Below are positions 16,128 through 25,034 of a stretch of 64,000 nucleotides of DNA, piece after piece (the first letter of the stretch is position 1; the number at the start of each line of letters is the position of its first letter). A model generated the notes under the pieces. The model made no database searches. It was not told where the DNA came from and saw only the letters and a program-made list of their open reading frames with translations. The position numbers and the translations under genes were made by a program. Origin of the DNA: Rubrobacter_A sp965214435 (GTDB taxonomy: Bacteria > Actinomycetota > Rubrobacteria > Rubrobacterales > Rubrobacteraceae); assembly GCA_965214435.1 (NCBI GenBank), contig OZ243960.1:1364001-1428000 (forward strand), given 5' to 3'.

Positions 16128-17255
16128 ATGAGCACCGTGATCGGGGTTCCATCAGAGGTCAAGGATAACGAGTACCGGGTCGCCATCCAACCGGACGGCG
16201 TCCGTGAGGTAATAGACGCGGGCCACGAGGTCGTCGTTCAGTCCGGAGCCGGAGACGGGGCCGGTTTCCCCGACTCCGAGTACACCGACGCCGGAGCCCG
16301 CATACTGGACTCAGCTGCAGAAGTCTTCGAGGCCGCCGGGCTCATAGTAAAGGTCAAGGAACCCACCCCGGAGGAGTACGACCTCTTCCGCGAGGGTCAG
16401 GAGCTTTTTACCTACCTCCACCTCGCAGCCGACAAAGGGTTGACGGAGTTTCTTATGGAGCGCGGGGTAAACGCCATCGCATACGAGACCGTCGAGCTGC
16501 CGGACGGCTCGCTGCCGCTCCTGACGCCGATGAGCGAGGTCGCCGGACGCATGTCGGTACAGGCCGCGGCGTATCACCTAGAGAGCCCGCAGGGCGGGGC
16601 GGGGCTCCTGCTCGGTGGGGTACCCGGTACACCGGCGGCGAAGGTCACGATCATCGGCGGCGGTGTATCCGGCACTGAGGCGGCCAAGATAGCGGTCGGG
16701 ATGCGGGCCATAGTGCGGGTCCTGGACATAAACCCCAAAAGACTCGCGTACCTCTCGGACATCTTCGAGGGGCGGGTGGACCTCGTGATCCCGAACCGCG
16801 CCCGCACCGCCTCCTACGTGGCCGAGTCCGACGTGGTAATAGGCTCCGTCCTCGTAGCCGGAGCCAAAGCGCCGAAGATCGTCACCCGCGACATGGTAGC
16901 CAGCATGCGTCCCGGCAGCGTGGTCGCCGACATAGCTATAGACCAGGGTGGCTGTATAGAGACGAGCCGCCCGACAACCCACTCAGACCCTACCTACGTC
17001 GAGGAAGGCGTCGTCCACTACTGTGTAGCGAACATCCCCGGAGCCGTAGCCCGGACCTCTACCCTGGCTTTAACTAGCGCCACGCTACCATTCCTCGTGG
17101 AGCTTGCGGACCGCGGCATGGAAGGAGCCTGCGCCGAAGACGAGGCCCTGGCCCGCGGGCTGTCCACGCTCGGAGGCCAACTGGTCTCCGGACCGGTGGC
17201 CGAGGCTCACGGACTTCCCCACGAAGAAGCTAACAAGCTTCTGGCTCAGCGGTAA
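16128..17255 (+). CDS. ald: Alanine dehydrogenase
   Basis: The 375-residue protein matches L-alanine dehydrogenase throughout: MSTVIGVPSEVKDNEYRVAI at the start, LFTYLHLAADKGLTEFL, the NAD motif IIGGGVSGTEAAKIAVG, and DIAIDQGGCIETSRPTTHSD. It interconverts L-alanine and pyruvate plus ammonia with NAD(H). GGGAGGAG sits 7 nt before the ATG at 16128; the frame is open further upstream, but that part is unlike the family. The ureohydrolase gene begins 2 nt after the stop. Ald may recycle alanine and pyruvate for the transaminase encoded further down. Confidence 0.93.
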   Translation: MSTVIGVPSEVKDNEYRVAIQPDGVREVIDAGHEVVVQSGAGDGAGFPDSEYTDAGARILDSAAEVFEAAGLIVKVKEPTPEEYDLFREGQELFTYLHLAADKGLTEFLMERGVNAIAYETVELPDGSLPLLTPMSEVAGRMSVQAAAYHLESPQGGAGLLLGGVPGTPAAKVTIIGGGVSGTEAAKIAVGMRAIVRVLDINPKRLAYLSDIFEGRVDLVIPNRARTASYVAESDVVIGSVLVAGAKAPKIVTRDMVASMRPGSVVADIAIDQGGCIETSRPTTHSDPTYVEEGVVHYCVANIPGAVARTSTLALTSATLPFLVELADRGMEGACAEDEALARGLSTLGGQLVSGPVAEAHGLPHEEANKLLAQR

Positions 17256-17256
17256 C

Positions 17257-18213
17257 GTGACCCGCTACGAGCCGGCGAACTCCTTTGAAACCCCGCGCTT
17301 CTCCGGCGTGCGCACCTTTATGCGCCTGCCGCACGTCCGGGACCTCGAAAACGCCGACGCTGCCGTGGTCGGCGCCCCGTTCGACACCGGCGCCTCGTTC
17401 CGGGCCGGGGCCAGGTTCGGTCCGGAGGGTATCCGCAGCGCCTCGCATCTCTTGCGGCCGTACAACCCGTCCCAGGACGTCGCCATCTTCGAGCACCTGT
17501 CGGTCATAGACTACGGCGACGTGCCCGTGGTGCCGGGCTTTATAGAAGATAGCTACGCGAGGATAGAAGAAGGACTTACGGAGATACACCGGGCGGACGT
17601 GGTCCCGATAGTACTCGGCGGCGACCACTCCATCGCCCTGCCGGAACTCCGGGCGGCGGCCGCGGTCCACGGTCCGCTGGCGCTGGTCCAGGTAGACGCT
17701 CACGCCGACACCTGGGACGCCTACTTCGGCAAGAAGTACAACCACGGCACGGTCTTCCGGCGGGCGGTCGAGGAAGGGCTGCTAAAGCCGGAGAACTCCA
17801 TCCAGGTCGGTATGCGGGGCTCGCTCTACGACGCCGGGGACTGGAACGACTCTTTAGAGCTAGGCTTCGACCTCGTAAGTATGGACGAGGTACGGAACAT
17901 AGGTATACCGGACGTTATATCCCGCATCCGCGAGCGGGTCGGAGAGGAAAGAGTCTACGTCTCCTTCGACGTAGACTCGGTGGACCCGGCTTTCGCTCCT
18001 GGCACCGGAACGCCGGAGGTCGGCGGTTTCACGAGCCGGGAGGCCCAGGAGATAGTGCGGGGTTTAAAGGGGGTGGATATGGCCGGGTGTGATGTGGTGG
18101 AGGTATATCCGGCGTATGATCCGGCGGAGATCACCTCTCTACTGGCCGCCAACGTAGCTTACGAGCTACTGACCCTGATCGCCGCCCGGGCGAGCCTGGA
18201 GAAACCAGGATGA
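17257..18213 (+). CDS. Agmatinase/guanidinobutyrase-family ureohydrolase
   Basis: The 318-residue protein is an arginase-superfamily ureohydrolase with all three metal-site motifs: GGDHS, VDAHADTWD and SFDVDSVDP. The tail TGTPEVGGFTSREAQEIV is typical of agmatinase and guanidinobutyrase rather than arginase. It would release urea from agmatine or 4-guanidinobutyrate using two Mn2+. The GTG at 17257 follows the ald stop directly; the upstream open frame reads ald sequence out of frame. A GABA transaminase downstream favours guanidinobutyrate to GABA, but agmatine to putrescine remains possible. Confidence 0.85.
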   Translation: MTRYEPANSFETPRFSGVRTFMRLPHVRDLENADAAVVGAPFDTGASFRAGARFGPEGIRSASHLLRPYNPSQDVAIFEHLSVIDYGDVPVVPGFIEDSYARIEEGLTEIHRADVVPIVLGGDHSIALPELRAAAAVHGPLALVQVDAHADTWDAYFGKKYNHGTVFRRAVEEGLLKPENSIQVGMRGSLYDAGDWNDSLELGFDLVSMDEVRNIGIPDVISRIRERVGEERVYVSFDVDSVDPAFAPGTGTPEVGGFTSREAQEIVRGLKGVDMAGCDVVEVYPAYDPAEITSLLAANVAYELLTLIAARASLEKPG

Positions 18214-19712
18214 GTGTGGTCGATTACCTGGTGATCGCCGGTTACTTCCTCGTTGTGGTCGGCGTTGGCTACCTGGGTCTGAGACGTGCCCGCAACGTCG
18301 AGGATTTTCTGGTCGCCGGGAGGAGTCTTGGCGCCCCCATGTACGTCGGGACTCTGAGCGCCCTGGTCCTGGGAGGAGCCTCGACGGTTGGTGGCGTGAG
18401 CCTCGGCTACCAGTACGGCATCTCGGGCATGTGGCTGGTCCTTATGTTGAGTCTCGGACTACTGGCTCTGGCCCTGCTTTTTACTACCCGGCTTGCCAAC
18501 CTCGGGGTCTACAGTGTTGCGGAGGTCCTGGACCTGCGTTACGGAGACTCGGCCCGCCTGATCAGCGCCATCGTCGTATTCGCCTACGCGCTGATGCTGG
18601 CCGTGACCCAGACCATCGCCGTGGGCACTCTGTTCGACGTCACCCTCGGGGTCTCGCGTACCTGGGCGATCCTCATAGCCGGGGGTATCGTCGTCCTGTA
18701 CTCGGTAGCCGGCGGCATGTGGTCCATCACCTTTACCGACTTCCTGCAATTCTGCGTCATGACCGTCGGGGTCTTTCTAGTACTGCTACCCATAGCGCTG
18801 TTGCGCGTGGGTGGAATCTCCGGTTTGCAAGAGGATCTGCCTGCCTCATACCTCGGCTGGACCTCCATAGGCTGGGGGACTATCTCCACTTACTTTCTCC
18901 TCTATTTTTTCGGCATCATGATCGGCCAGGATATCTGGCAGAGGGTCTTTACGGCCCGGGGACCCGGGGTTGCCCGGTGGGGCGGGACCACCGCGGCTTT
19001 CTACTGCGCGGTCTATGGGTTCACCAGCGCCCTGATCGGGACCATCGCCGCCGCGCTGTTTCCCAACCTCGCGACCCCCGACAATGCTTTCGCCCAACTG
19101 GCGACCAACCTCCTGCCCATCGGCCTTGCAGGGCTCGTGGTCGCCGCAGCCCTCTCGGCGATCATGTCCACCGCAAGCTCGGGACTGCTGGCGGCCGCCA
19201 CGCTCGCCGCCGAAGACGGCTACGTCAGGTTCTTCGGCGGTGGCCGAAACGACGTTCAAAACGACGCTCGCAGCGACAGCGGTAACGAGAGTGACCGTAC
19301 CGAGCTGCTTATTAACCGCGTCTCTACGCTGGTTGTCGGCGTAGCGGTCATCGTAACCGCTCTGGTGGTGAGGGACGTGGTAGGAGCGCTGACGGTCGCC
19401 TATGACCTGCTCGTCGGCGCCCTCTTTATACCCATAGTGGGTGCCTTTTTCTGGCGGCGAGCTACCGGCAGAGGGGCCTTGATCTCGATGGCCGTCAGCA
19501 GTGTGGTAGTGATAGCGCTCTTAGTGTGGCGCGGGCTGCTCTCGAACGATCCGATAATCTACGGGCTTTTGACGAGCCTCGCGGTTTTTGTCGTAGCGAG
19601 CCTGCTCACCCAGAGAACCCCCGAAGAGCGCCTGGAGGTCTGGGATGAGCGGCTGACAGGCGAGGAGGCGTCCCGATCTTCTGAGGAAGCGGAGCCTGTC
19701 CACAGACAGTAG
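18210..19712 (+). CDS. Sodium:solute symporter family transporter
   Basis: The 500-residue membrane protein belongs to the SSS family. It has about 13 hydrophobic segments, an N-terminal VARNVEDFLVAGRSLGAP-like loop (read RARNVEDFLVAGRSL), ALVLGGASTVGG and ALSAIMSTASSGLLAAATL, which carries the Na+-site serines. A hydrophilic insert around residue 350 (GGGRNDVQNDARSD) and an acidic tail follow. The ATG overlaps the ureohydrolase stop by 4 nt (ATGA), so it is translationally coupled and probably imports that enzyme's guanidino or amine substrate. Confidence 0.88.
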   Translation: MSVVDYLVIAGYFLVVVGVGYLGLRRARNVEDFLVAGRSLGAPMYVGTLSALVLGGASTVGGVSLGYQYGISGMWLVLMLSLGLLALALLFTTRLANLGVYSVAEVLDLRYGDSARLISAIVVFAYALMLAVTQTIAVGTLFDVTLGVSRTWAILIAGGIVVLYSVAGGMWSITFTDFLQFCVMTVGVFLVLLPIALLRVGGISGLQEDLPASYLGWTSIGWGTISTYFLLYFFGIMIGQDIWQRVFTARGPGVARWGGTTAAFYCAVYGFTSALIGTIAAALFPNLATPDNAFAQLATNLLPIGLAGLVVAAALSAIMSTASSGLLAAATLAAEDGYVRFFGGGRNDVQNDARSDSGNESDRTELLINRVSTLVVGVAVIVTALVVRDVVGALTVAYDLLVGALFIPIVGAFFWRRATGRGALISMAVSSVVVIALLVWRGLLSNDPIIYGLLTSLAVFVVASLLTQRTPEERLEVWDERLTGEEASRSSEEAEPVHRQ

Positions 19713-19748
19713 GGAAGAGGTTAGTTGGGAGCTAGCAGAGGAGGAGTG

Positions 19749-21122
19749 GTGAACGAAGGGGAGAGGTTCATCCGGGTGCTGGGCCAGCGGGACGTCATCG
19801 CGCTGGCGTTCGGGGCCATGATCGGCTTCGGCTGGGTCCCACTGGTCGGGACCTGGCTTACAGAGGCCGGGAGCCTAGGGGCTATACTGGCGTTTCTCGT
19901 AGGTGGTGTGGTGGTCGTCTTTGTCGGCCTCACATACTCGGAATTGGTCTCGGCGATGCCGAAGGCCGGCGGGGAGCACAACTACGCCTGGCGGGCCCTG
20001 GGGCCGCTCGGGGCGTTCGTGGCCTCGTGGGCCATCGCGCTCGGGTACGTCTCGGTGACGGCTTTCGAGGCGGTCGCGCTGCCTACAACGCTGGAGTACC
20101 TCTTGCCGGAAGGGTACAGGGCCGGCTTTCTGTGGAGTATCGCCGGCTACGACGTGTACGCCACCTGGATCGCCATCGGTGTCGTGGGCGCGGCAGTTAT
20201 TACGGTGTTGAACTACATCGGTATAAAACCCTCGGCGATCTTCCAGCTTATAGCGGTGCTCGGGCTGCTCGGCATTGCCGGCCTTTTCATTACCGGGACT
20301 TTTGTCGGGGGTAGCGGGGAGAACTTTACACCGCTGTTCTCCGGGGCGGGTATCGCGGGACTGCTGACGGTGGTGCTCATGACGCCGTTTCTCTTTGTCG
20401 GGTTCGACGTGATACCGCAGTCGGCGGAGGAAATAAACCTGCCGTTCCGCCAGATCGGCATCCTGCTCATCGTCTCCGTGCTAATGGCGACGGCGTTCTA
20501 CATCGTGGTGATTATCGGGGTCGGCAGCGGCTTGAGCCGGTCGGCCCTCGGTGATACGGACCTGGCCTCGGCCGCCGGGATGCGGAGCCTCTTTAGCAGC
20601 GAGACCTTCGGCAACATCCTGGTGATCGGGGGTATCGCCGGGATACTCACGAGCTGGAACGGATTCATGATCGGGGGCAGCCGCATCCTGTACGCGATGG
20701 CCGAGAGCGGGATGCTACCCGGTTTCCTGGCGCGGTTGCACCCTCGCTTTAACACACCATCGAACGCCATCCTCCTGGTCGGTGGACTATCCATACTGGC
20801 TCCGTTTTTCGGGCGTAGCACGCTGGTTTGGCTGGTCAACGCCGGGGGCCTCGGGATAGTGACCGCCTATCTGATGGTCGCCATATCCTTCCTGGTGCTG
20901 CGCCGCCGGGAGCCGGAGATGGAGCGGCCGTTTCGGGCCGGGCATGGGCCTGCGGTGGGCATCATCGCCGTCGTGTTGAGCGCCGGGATAGCCATCCAGT
21001 ATTTGCCAGGGATGCCGTCCGGGCTAATTACTCCGGAGTGGATAATTGTTGGGCTGTGGACGGTCGTCGGGGTGTTGTTCGCGTTTCGGATGGACGTGCC
21101 GGAGTACAGTCCGGAGCTTTGA
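19749..21122 (+). CDS. APC-family amino acid permease
   Basis: The protein of about 457 residues has roughly 12 membrane segments. Its opening VLGQRDVIALAFGAMIGFGW contains the conserved APC helix-1 break, followed by YSELVSAMPKAGGEHNYAWR. I place the start at GTG 19749 because GAGGAGG ends 3-4 nt upstream; an earlier TTG at 19725 lacks a site. It is 36 nt after the symporter gene. It may carry GABA, an amine or glutamate in exchange, which would fit the catabolic genes around it, but no residue fixes the substrate. Confidence 0.87.
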   Translation: MNEGERFIRVLGQRDVIALAFGAMIGFGWVPLVGTWLTEAGSLGAILAFLVGGVVVVFVGLTYSELVSAMPKAGGEHNYAWRALGPLGAFVASWAIALGYVSVTAFEAVALPTTLEYLLPEGYRAGFLWSIAGYDVYATWIAIGVVGAAVITVLNYIGIKPSAIFQLIAVLGLLGIAGLFITGTFVGGSGENFTPLFSGAGIAGLLTVVLMTPFLFVGFDVIPQSAEEINLPFRQIGILLIVSVLMATAFYIVVIIGVGSGLSRSALGDTDLASAAGMRSLFSSETFGNILVIGGIAGILTSWNGFMIGGSRILYAMAESGMLPGFLARLHPRFNTPSNAILLVGGLSILAPFFGRSTLVWLVNAGGLGIVTAYLMVAISFLVLRRREPEMERPFRAGHGPAVGIIAVVLSAGIAIQYLPGMPSGLITPEWIIVGLWTVVGVLFAFRMDVPEYSPEL

Positions 21123-21182
21123 GGGATAAACTCCGCTGCGGGTATACTGCCGGTGGTTAGAGCTATGGGAAGAGGTATGAGG

Positions 21183-22523
21183 ATGCTGGACTCGAAGAGG
21201 ATCAAGACGGAGATACCGGGTCCGAAGAGCCGGGCGCTAATGGAGCGGCGGCGCGGCGCGGTGTCCTCGGGCATCGGTATCGCGACCCCGGTCTTTGCCC
21301 AGGAGGCGCGCGGCGCGCTGCTCACGGACGTGGACGGCAACACGTTTATAGACTTCGGCGGCGGCATCGGGGTGACGAATGTCGGGCACGCCGATCCGCG
21401 GGTGGTCGAGGCGGTTAGGGAGCAGGCCGAGAAATTTATCCACACCTGTTACTACGTGACCCAATACGAGTCCTACGTCGAGCTTGCCGAGAAGCTTAAC
21501 GCGCTGGTCCCCGGCGACTTCGAGAAGCGGAGCGCGTTCTTTAACTCCGGGGCCGAGGCGGTCGAGAACGCGGTAAAAACCGCGCGGTCGTACACCGGTC
21601 GCGGGGGCATCCTGGCCTTCGAGAATGCCTTCCACGGCCGGACGATGCTCGGCATGAGCCTGACGAGCAAGACCGACCCCTACAAAAAGCACTTTGGGCC
21701 GTTCGTGCCGGAGGTGTACCGGGTCCCGGCGCCTTACCCGTACCGGTGCCCGTCGGGGCAGGACTGTTCGGGCGGCTGCAAGGGGAATTGCTTCGAGTTT
21801 ATCGACCGGGCGCTCACCGGGTACGTGCATCCGGATGACCTGGCGGCGATCATCGTAGAGCCTATCAGCGGCGAGGGCGGCTTCGTGCCGTTCCCGGACT
21901 TCTACCTGCGCCGGCTGCGGGAGGTCTGCGACGAGCACGGCGTGGTGCTCATCGTGGACGAGGTCCAGACCGGCTTCGGGCGGACGGGGAAGATGTTCGC
22001 CATCGAGCACGCAGGTGTTGCGCCGGACATCCTGACGACGGCCAAAAGCTTAGGCGGCGGTATGCCGATAGGCGGGGTTACCGGAAGGGCGGAGATCATG
22101 GACTCCGTCCATCCCGGCGGGCTAGGTACTACCTACGGCGGGAACCCGCTGGCCTGCGTAGCGGCGCTCGCGGTGCTGGAGACCTTCGAGGAAGACGGGC
22201 TGCTCGCGCGGGCGAACGTTATCGGGGAGCGTATCCTGAGCGCGATGCGCGATATACAGCAGAAGCATCCAGACTTTGTCGGCGACGTGCGCGGGCGGGG
22301 GCCGATGGCGGCTATGGAGCTGGTTACAGATGCGGAGAGCCGGACGCCGGACAAGGGGCGGACCGGCGAGATCGTGGCCGCAGGATTGCAGGAAGGCTTG
22401 ATGCTCCTGACCGCCGGCCAGTACGGGAACGTGATCCGCACCCTCGCCCCGTTCCCGATCACCGACGAAGAACTAGAAGAAGGTCTCGCCATCCTGGAGC
22501 GTGCCGTAGACTCCGTGGCTTAA
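21183..22523 (+). CDS. gabT: 4-aminobutyrate aminotransferase (class III, PLP)
   Basis: The protein of about 446 residues is a class III aminotransferase. It has IKTEIPGPKSRALMERR, HTCYYVTQYESYVELAEKL, FFNSGAEAVENAVKTAR, VDEVQTGFGRTG and the PLP-lysine segment TTAKSLGGGMPIGG. These match GabT. It converts GABA and 2-oxoglutarate to succinate semialdehyde and glutamate. GGGAAGAGG ends 7 nt before the ATG at 21183, so I prefer this over the GTG at 21153. A CPSGQDCSGGCKGNC cluster around residue 190 is rich in cysteine, as in some actinobacterial GabT proteins. Confidence 0.9.
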   Translation: MLDSKRIKTEIPGPKSRALMERRRGAVSSGIGIATPVFAQEARGALLTDVDGNTFIDFGGGIGVTNVGHADPRVVEAVREQAEKFIHTCYYVTQYESYVELAEKLNALVPGDFEKRSAFFNSGAEAVENAVKTARSYTGRGGILAFENAFHGRTMLGMSLTSKTDPYKKHFGPFVPEVYRVPAPYPYRCPSGQDCSGGCKGNCFEFIDRALTGYVHPDDLAAIIVEPISGEGGFVPFPDFYLRRLREVCDEHGVVLIVDEVQTGFGRTGKMFAIEHAGVAPDILTTAKSLGGGMPIGGVTGRAEIMDSVHPGGLGTTYGGNPLACVAALAVLETFEEDGLLARANVIGERILSAMRDIQQKHPDFVGDVRGRGPMAAMELVTDAESRTPDKGRTGEIVAAGLQEGLMLLTAGQYGNVIRTLAPFPITDEELEEGLAILERAVDSVA

Positions 22524-22525
22524 AA

Positions 22526-22561
22526 CCCGTAGCGGGGGCGGCCGGTAACCGCCCCCACGGG
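22526..22561. terminator. Bidirectional terminator between gabT and aldehyde dehydrogenase
   Basis: An inverted repeat GGGGGCGG (22534-22541) / CCGCCCCC (22549-22556) has a 7-nt loop. It is flanked by a second pairing, CCCGT (22526-22530) with ACGGG (22557-22561). It fills the gap between two convergent genes. No clear T-run follows on either strand. Confidence 0.65.
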
Positions 22562-22570
22562 AACCCGCGG

Positions 22571-24064
22571 TTAGAACGGGTAGGGACGCGGCTGGTGTTG
22601 GACGGAGACCCAGTGGTCCGTCGTAAACTCCTCCAGCGCCCACCGGCCGCCGAAGCGTCCGATGCCGGACTGCTTCTCGCCGCCGAACGCGGTGTTCGGC
22701 TCGTCGTTTACCGGGTGGTCGTTGACGTGGGTCATGCCGGCCTCGATGCGCCGGGCGACCTGGACGCCGCGCTCGCCGTCGCGGGTGAAGACCGCGCTGC
22801 TCAGGCCAAAGACCGTATCGTTGGCGAGGCGGATAGCCTCCTCTTCGCCGTCCACCGCCATAACCGGGGCGACAGGGCCGAAGTTCTCTTCTCTGGCGGC
22901 TGGCATGTCGGGCGTAACGTCCGTGAGGACCACCGGATGCATCACGAGCCCTTCGGTTTTTCCGCCGACCACCTGGCGGGCTCCGGCGTCGAGGGTCGCC
23001 TGTAGCCTCTGCTGGATGTCGTCGAACTGGGACTGGTTTATGATCGGCCCGATCACGGTGTCCGGCTCTGAGGGGTCGCCGACCTTGAGGGACGACACCT
23101 TCTCGGCGAAACGCTCCAGGAACTCGTCGTGTACCGACCGGTCTACCAGGATACGGTCGGCTATCATGCAGATCTGGCCCTGGTGCAAAAACTTACCGAC
23201 GACGGCCGCGTTTACGGCGAGGTCGAGGTCGGCGTCATCGAGCACGATAAACGGGCCGTTGCCGCCGAGTTCGAGGTTGGTCTTTTTGATGTGTTTGCCG
23301 GCGAGTTCCCCGATGTGGCTACCGATAGAGGTAGAGCCGGTAAACGAGATCAGACCGGGAACCGGGTGCTCTACGAACGCGTCGCCGATGTCGGAGCCGG
23401 AGCCGATGGTCACGCTAAATACGCCCGGCGGCAACCCCGCCTCCTCGTAGATCTTCGCCAGGATCAGCGCGCCGGTCACCGGGGTGTCGGACGCCGGTTT
23501 GACCACGACGGCGTTACCGGTGCCGAGCGCCGGGGCTATGGAGCGGTTTGAGAGCTGGAGCGGGAAGTTCCACGGGCTGATAATGCCGGCCACCCCGATG
23601 GGCTCGCGGTACACCCGGTTCTCCTTACCGGGGATGTCGGCGGGCAGTATCTCTCCGGTCATGTGCATCGGGTAGGTCGCGGCCTCTTTCATGCCGGCCC
23701 GCACGAGGCTCCACTCGATCTCGGCCTTTATCCGGGTGCCGCCGGACTCCCGGACGATCCAACCGACGATCTCCTCTTTACGCTCGTCCATGATCCCGGC
23801 CGCCCGGTCCAGGACCTCGCTCCGCTCCTGCGGGAGCTTCGCTGCCCACTCCTTCTGCGCCTCTTTGGCTCCCCGGTAAGCCTCGTCGAGGTCGTCGGCG
23901 TTGGCGAGCGGTATCTCCAGCAGCGTCTCTCCGGTGTACGGGTTTACGTCCTCGGCGGTCTTCCCGGCGTGCCCGGCGCGCCACTCCCCGGCGATGGGCA
24001 TCGACTCGAACCCATCGTAGGGGGCCGGAGCCGTCACCGCAGACCTGCCTTCCTGATCGCTCAT
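22571..24064 (-). CDS. NAD(P)-dependent aldehyde dehydrogenase
   Basis: The 497-residue protein is a complete ALDH: SPWNFPLQLS, FTGSTSIGSHIGELAG, catalytic base Glu265 in LELGGNGP and nucleophile Cys299 in HQGQICM. It ends with FGGEKQSGIGRFGG. AAGGAG lies 5 nt before the ATG. The overall pattern resembles benzaldehyde/vanillin-type or broad-range ALDHs as much as GabD. Convergent placement with gabT suggests it could oxidise succinate semialdehyde to succinate, completing GABA use, but an unrelated aldehyde substrate is possible. Confidence 0.88.
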   Translation of the reverse strand: MSDQEGRSAVTAPAPYDGFESMPIAGEWRAGHAGKTAEDVNPYTGETLLEIPLANADDLDEAYRGAKEAQKEWAAKLPQERSEVLDRAAGIMDERKEEIVGWIVRESGGTRIKAEIEWSLVRAGMKEAATYPMHMTGEILPADIPGKENRVYREPIGVAGIISPWNFPLQLSNRSIAPALGTGNAVVVKPASDTPVTGALILAKIYEEAGLPPGVFSVTIGSGSDIGDAFVEHPVPGLISFTGSTSIGSHIGELAGKHIKKTNLELGGNGPFIVLDDADLDLAVNAAVVGKFLHQGQICMIADRILVDRSVHDEFLERFAEKVSSLKVGDPSEPDTVIGPIINQSQFDDIQQRLQATLDAGARQVVGGKTEGLVMHPVVLTDVTPDMPAAREENFGPVAPVMAVDGEEEAIRLANDTVFGLSSAVFTRDGERGVQVARRIEAGMTHVNDHPVNDEPNTAFGGEKQSGIGRFGGRWALEEFTTDHWVSVQHQPRPYPF

Positions 24065-24232
24065 CTATACTCCTTACGTAAAACTGACCTATAAAACTCC
24101 TACGCTGGGCTGTTTCCCGGATACCGACCTCGTCAAACCACCGGCCAGCGAGCGTAGTAGCTCTTTCTCCGACCGCCGCTTTACGCTACAGTGCATGGTA
24201 GAAGGTGTACAAGGCTTGATCTGGAGGATTTC

Positions 24233-25009
24233 GTGGCGGAGACCAGGGTGCTGGCCGAGAACCTGAGCAAGACCTACGGCTCAAAACAGGCCGTAAAAAG
24301 CTTGGACTTTACCGTACAGCAGGGGACGTTGTACGGATTTCTCGGGCCGAACGGCGCGGGTAAAACCACTAGCATAAGGATGCTCACCGGGCTCTTGCGC
24401 CCTAGCGGAGGGAGGGTCGAGATTTCCGGCGTGGACGCGGTAAACAGTCCCCTGGAGGCCAAGCGCCGGATGGGCCTCGTGCCCGACGAGCCGCTACTCT
24501 TCGACAAGCTCACGGCGCGGGAGTTCCTGCGGTTTGTGGGGGACGTGTACGGTGTAGACCGGCGGGAGGCGGACCGGCGCTCGGGAGAACTCCTGGAGAT
24601 GTTCGACCTCTCGGGGTCGGCGGACGAGCTCGTTGGCGGCTACTCGCACGGGATGCGCCAGAAGTGCGCCCTGGCCGCGGCCCTTCTCCACGAGCCGGAC
24701 GTATTATTCCTCGACGAGCCGACCGTCGGGCTCGACCCGGCCAGCGCCCGCCTCATAAAAGACATCCTGCGGAGCCTGACCGCCCGCGGCGGTACGGTGT
24801 TCATGGCGACCCACATCCTGGAGATAGCCCAGAGCCTCTGCGATGAGATCGGCATTATCCAGAACGGCCACATGCTGGCCGAAGGATCTGTCTCCGATCT
24901 GCGCGAAAAAGCCCGGGCTTCGGACGACAATACCCTTGAAGACATCTTTCTCGGCCTGACGGGTTCCAGCGAGGGCCGCGAGGTCGCCGAGTATCTGAGG
25001 GAGCCGTAG
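24233..25009 (+). CDS. ABC transporter ATP-binding protein
   Basis: The protein of about 258 residues has Walker A (GPNGAGKTTS), Q-loop region, signature GGYSHGMRQK (in the place of LSGGQ), Walker B VLFLDEPTVGLDP and the switch histidine in MATHI. It is the ABC-2/DRA-type exporter ATPase. The GTG at 24233 has GGAGG 5 nt upstream; the frame is open from 24191, but without a site. The permease gene starts 25 nt later. The exported substrate is unknown. Confidence 0.88.
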   Translation: MAETRVLAENLSKTYGSKQAVKSLDFTVQQGTLYGFLGPNGAGKTTSIRMLTGLLRPSGGRVEISGVDAVNSPLEAKRRMGLVPDEPLLFDKLTAREFLRFVGDVYGVDRREADRRSGELLEMFDLSGSADELVGGYSHGMRQKCALAAALLHEPDVLFLDEPTVGLDPASARLIKDILRSLTARGGTVFMATHILEIAQSLCDEIGIIQNGHMLAEGSVSDLREKARASDDNTLEDIFLGLTGSSEGREVAEYLREP

Positions 25010-25034
25010 AAAGCGTGGGCGCGTCCTGTACCTC

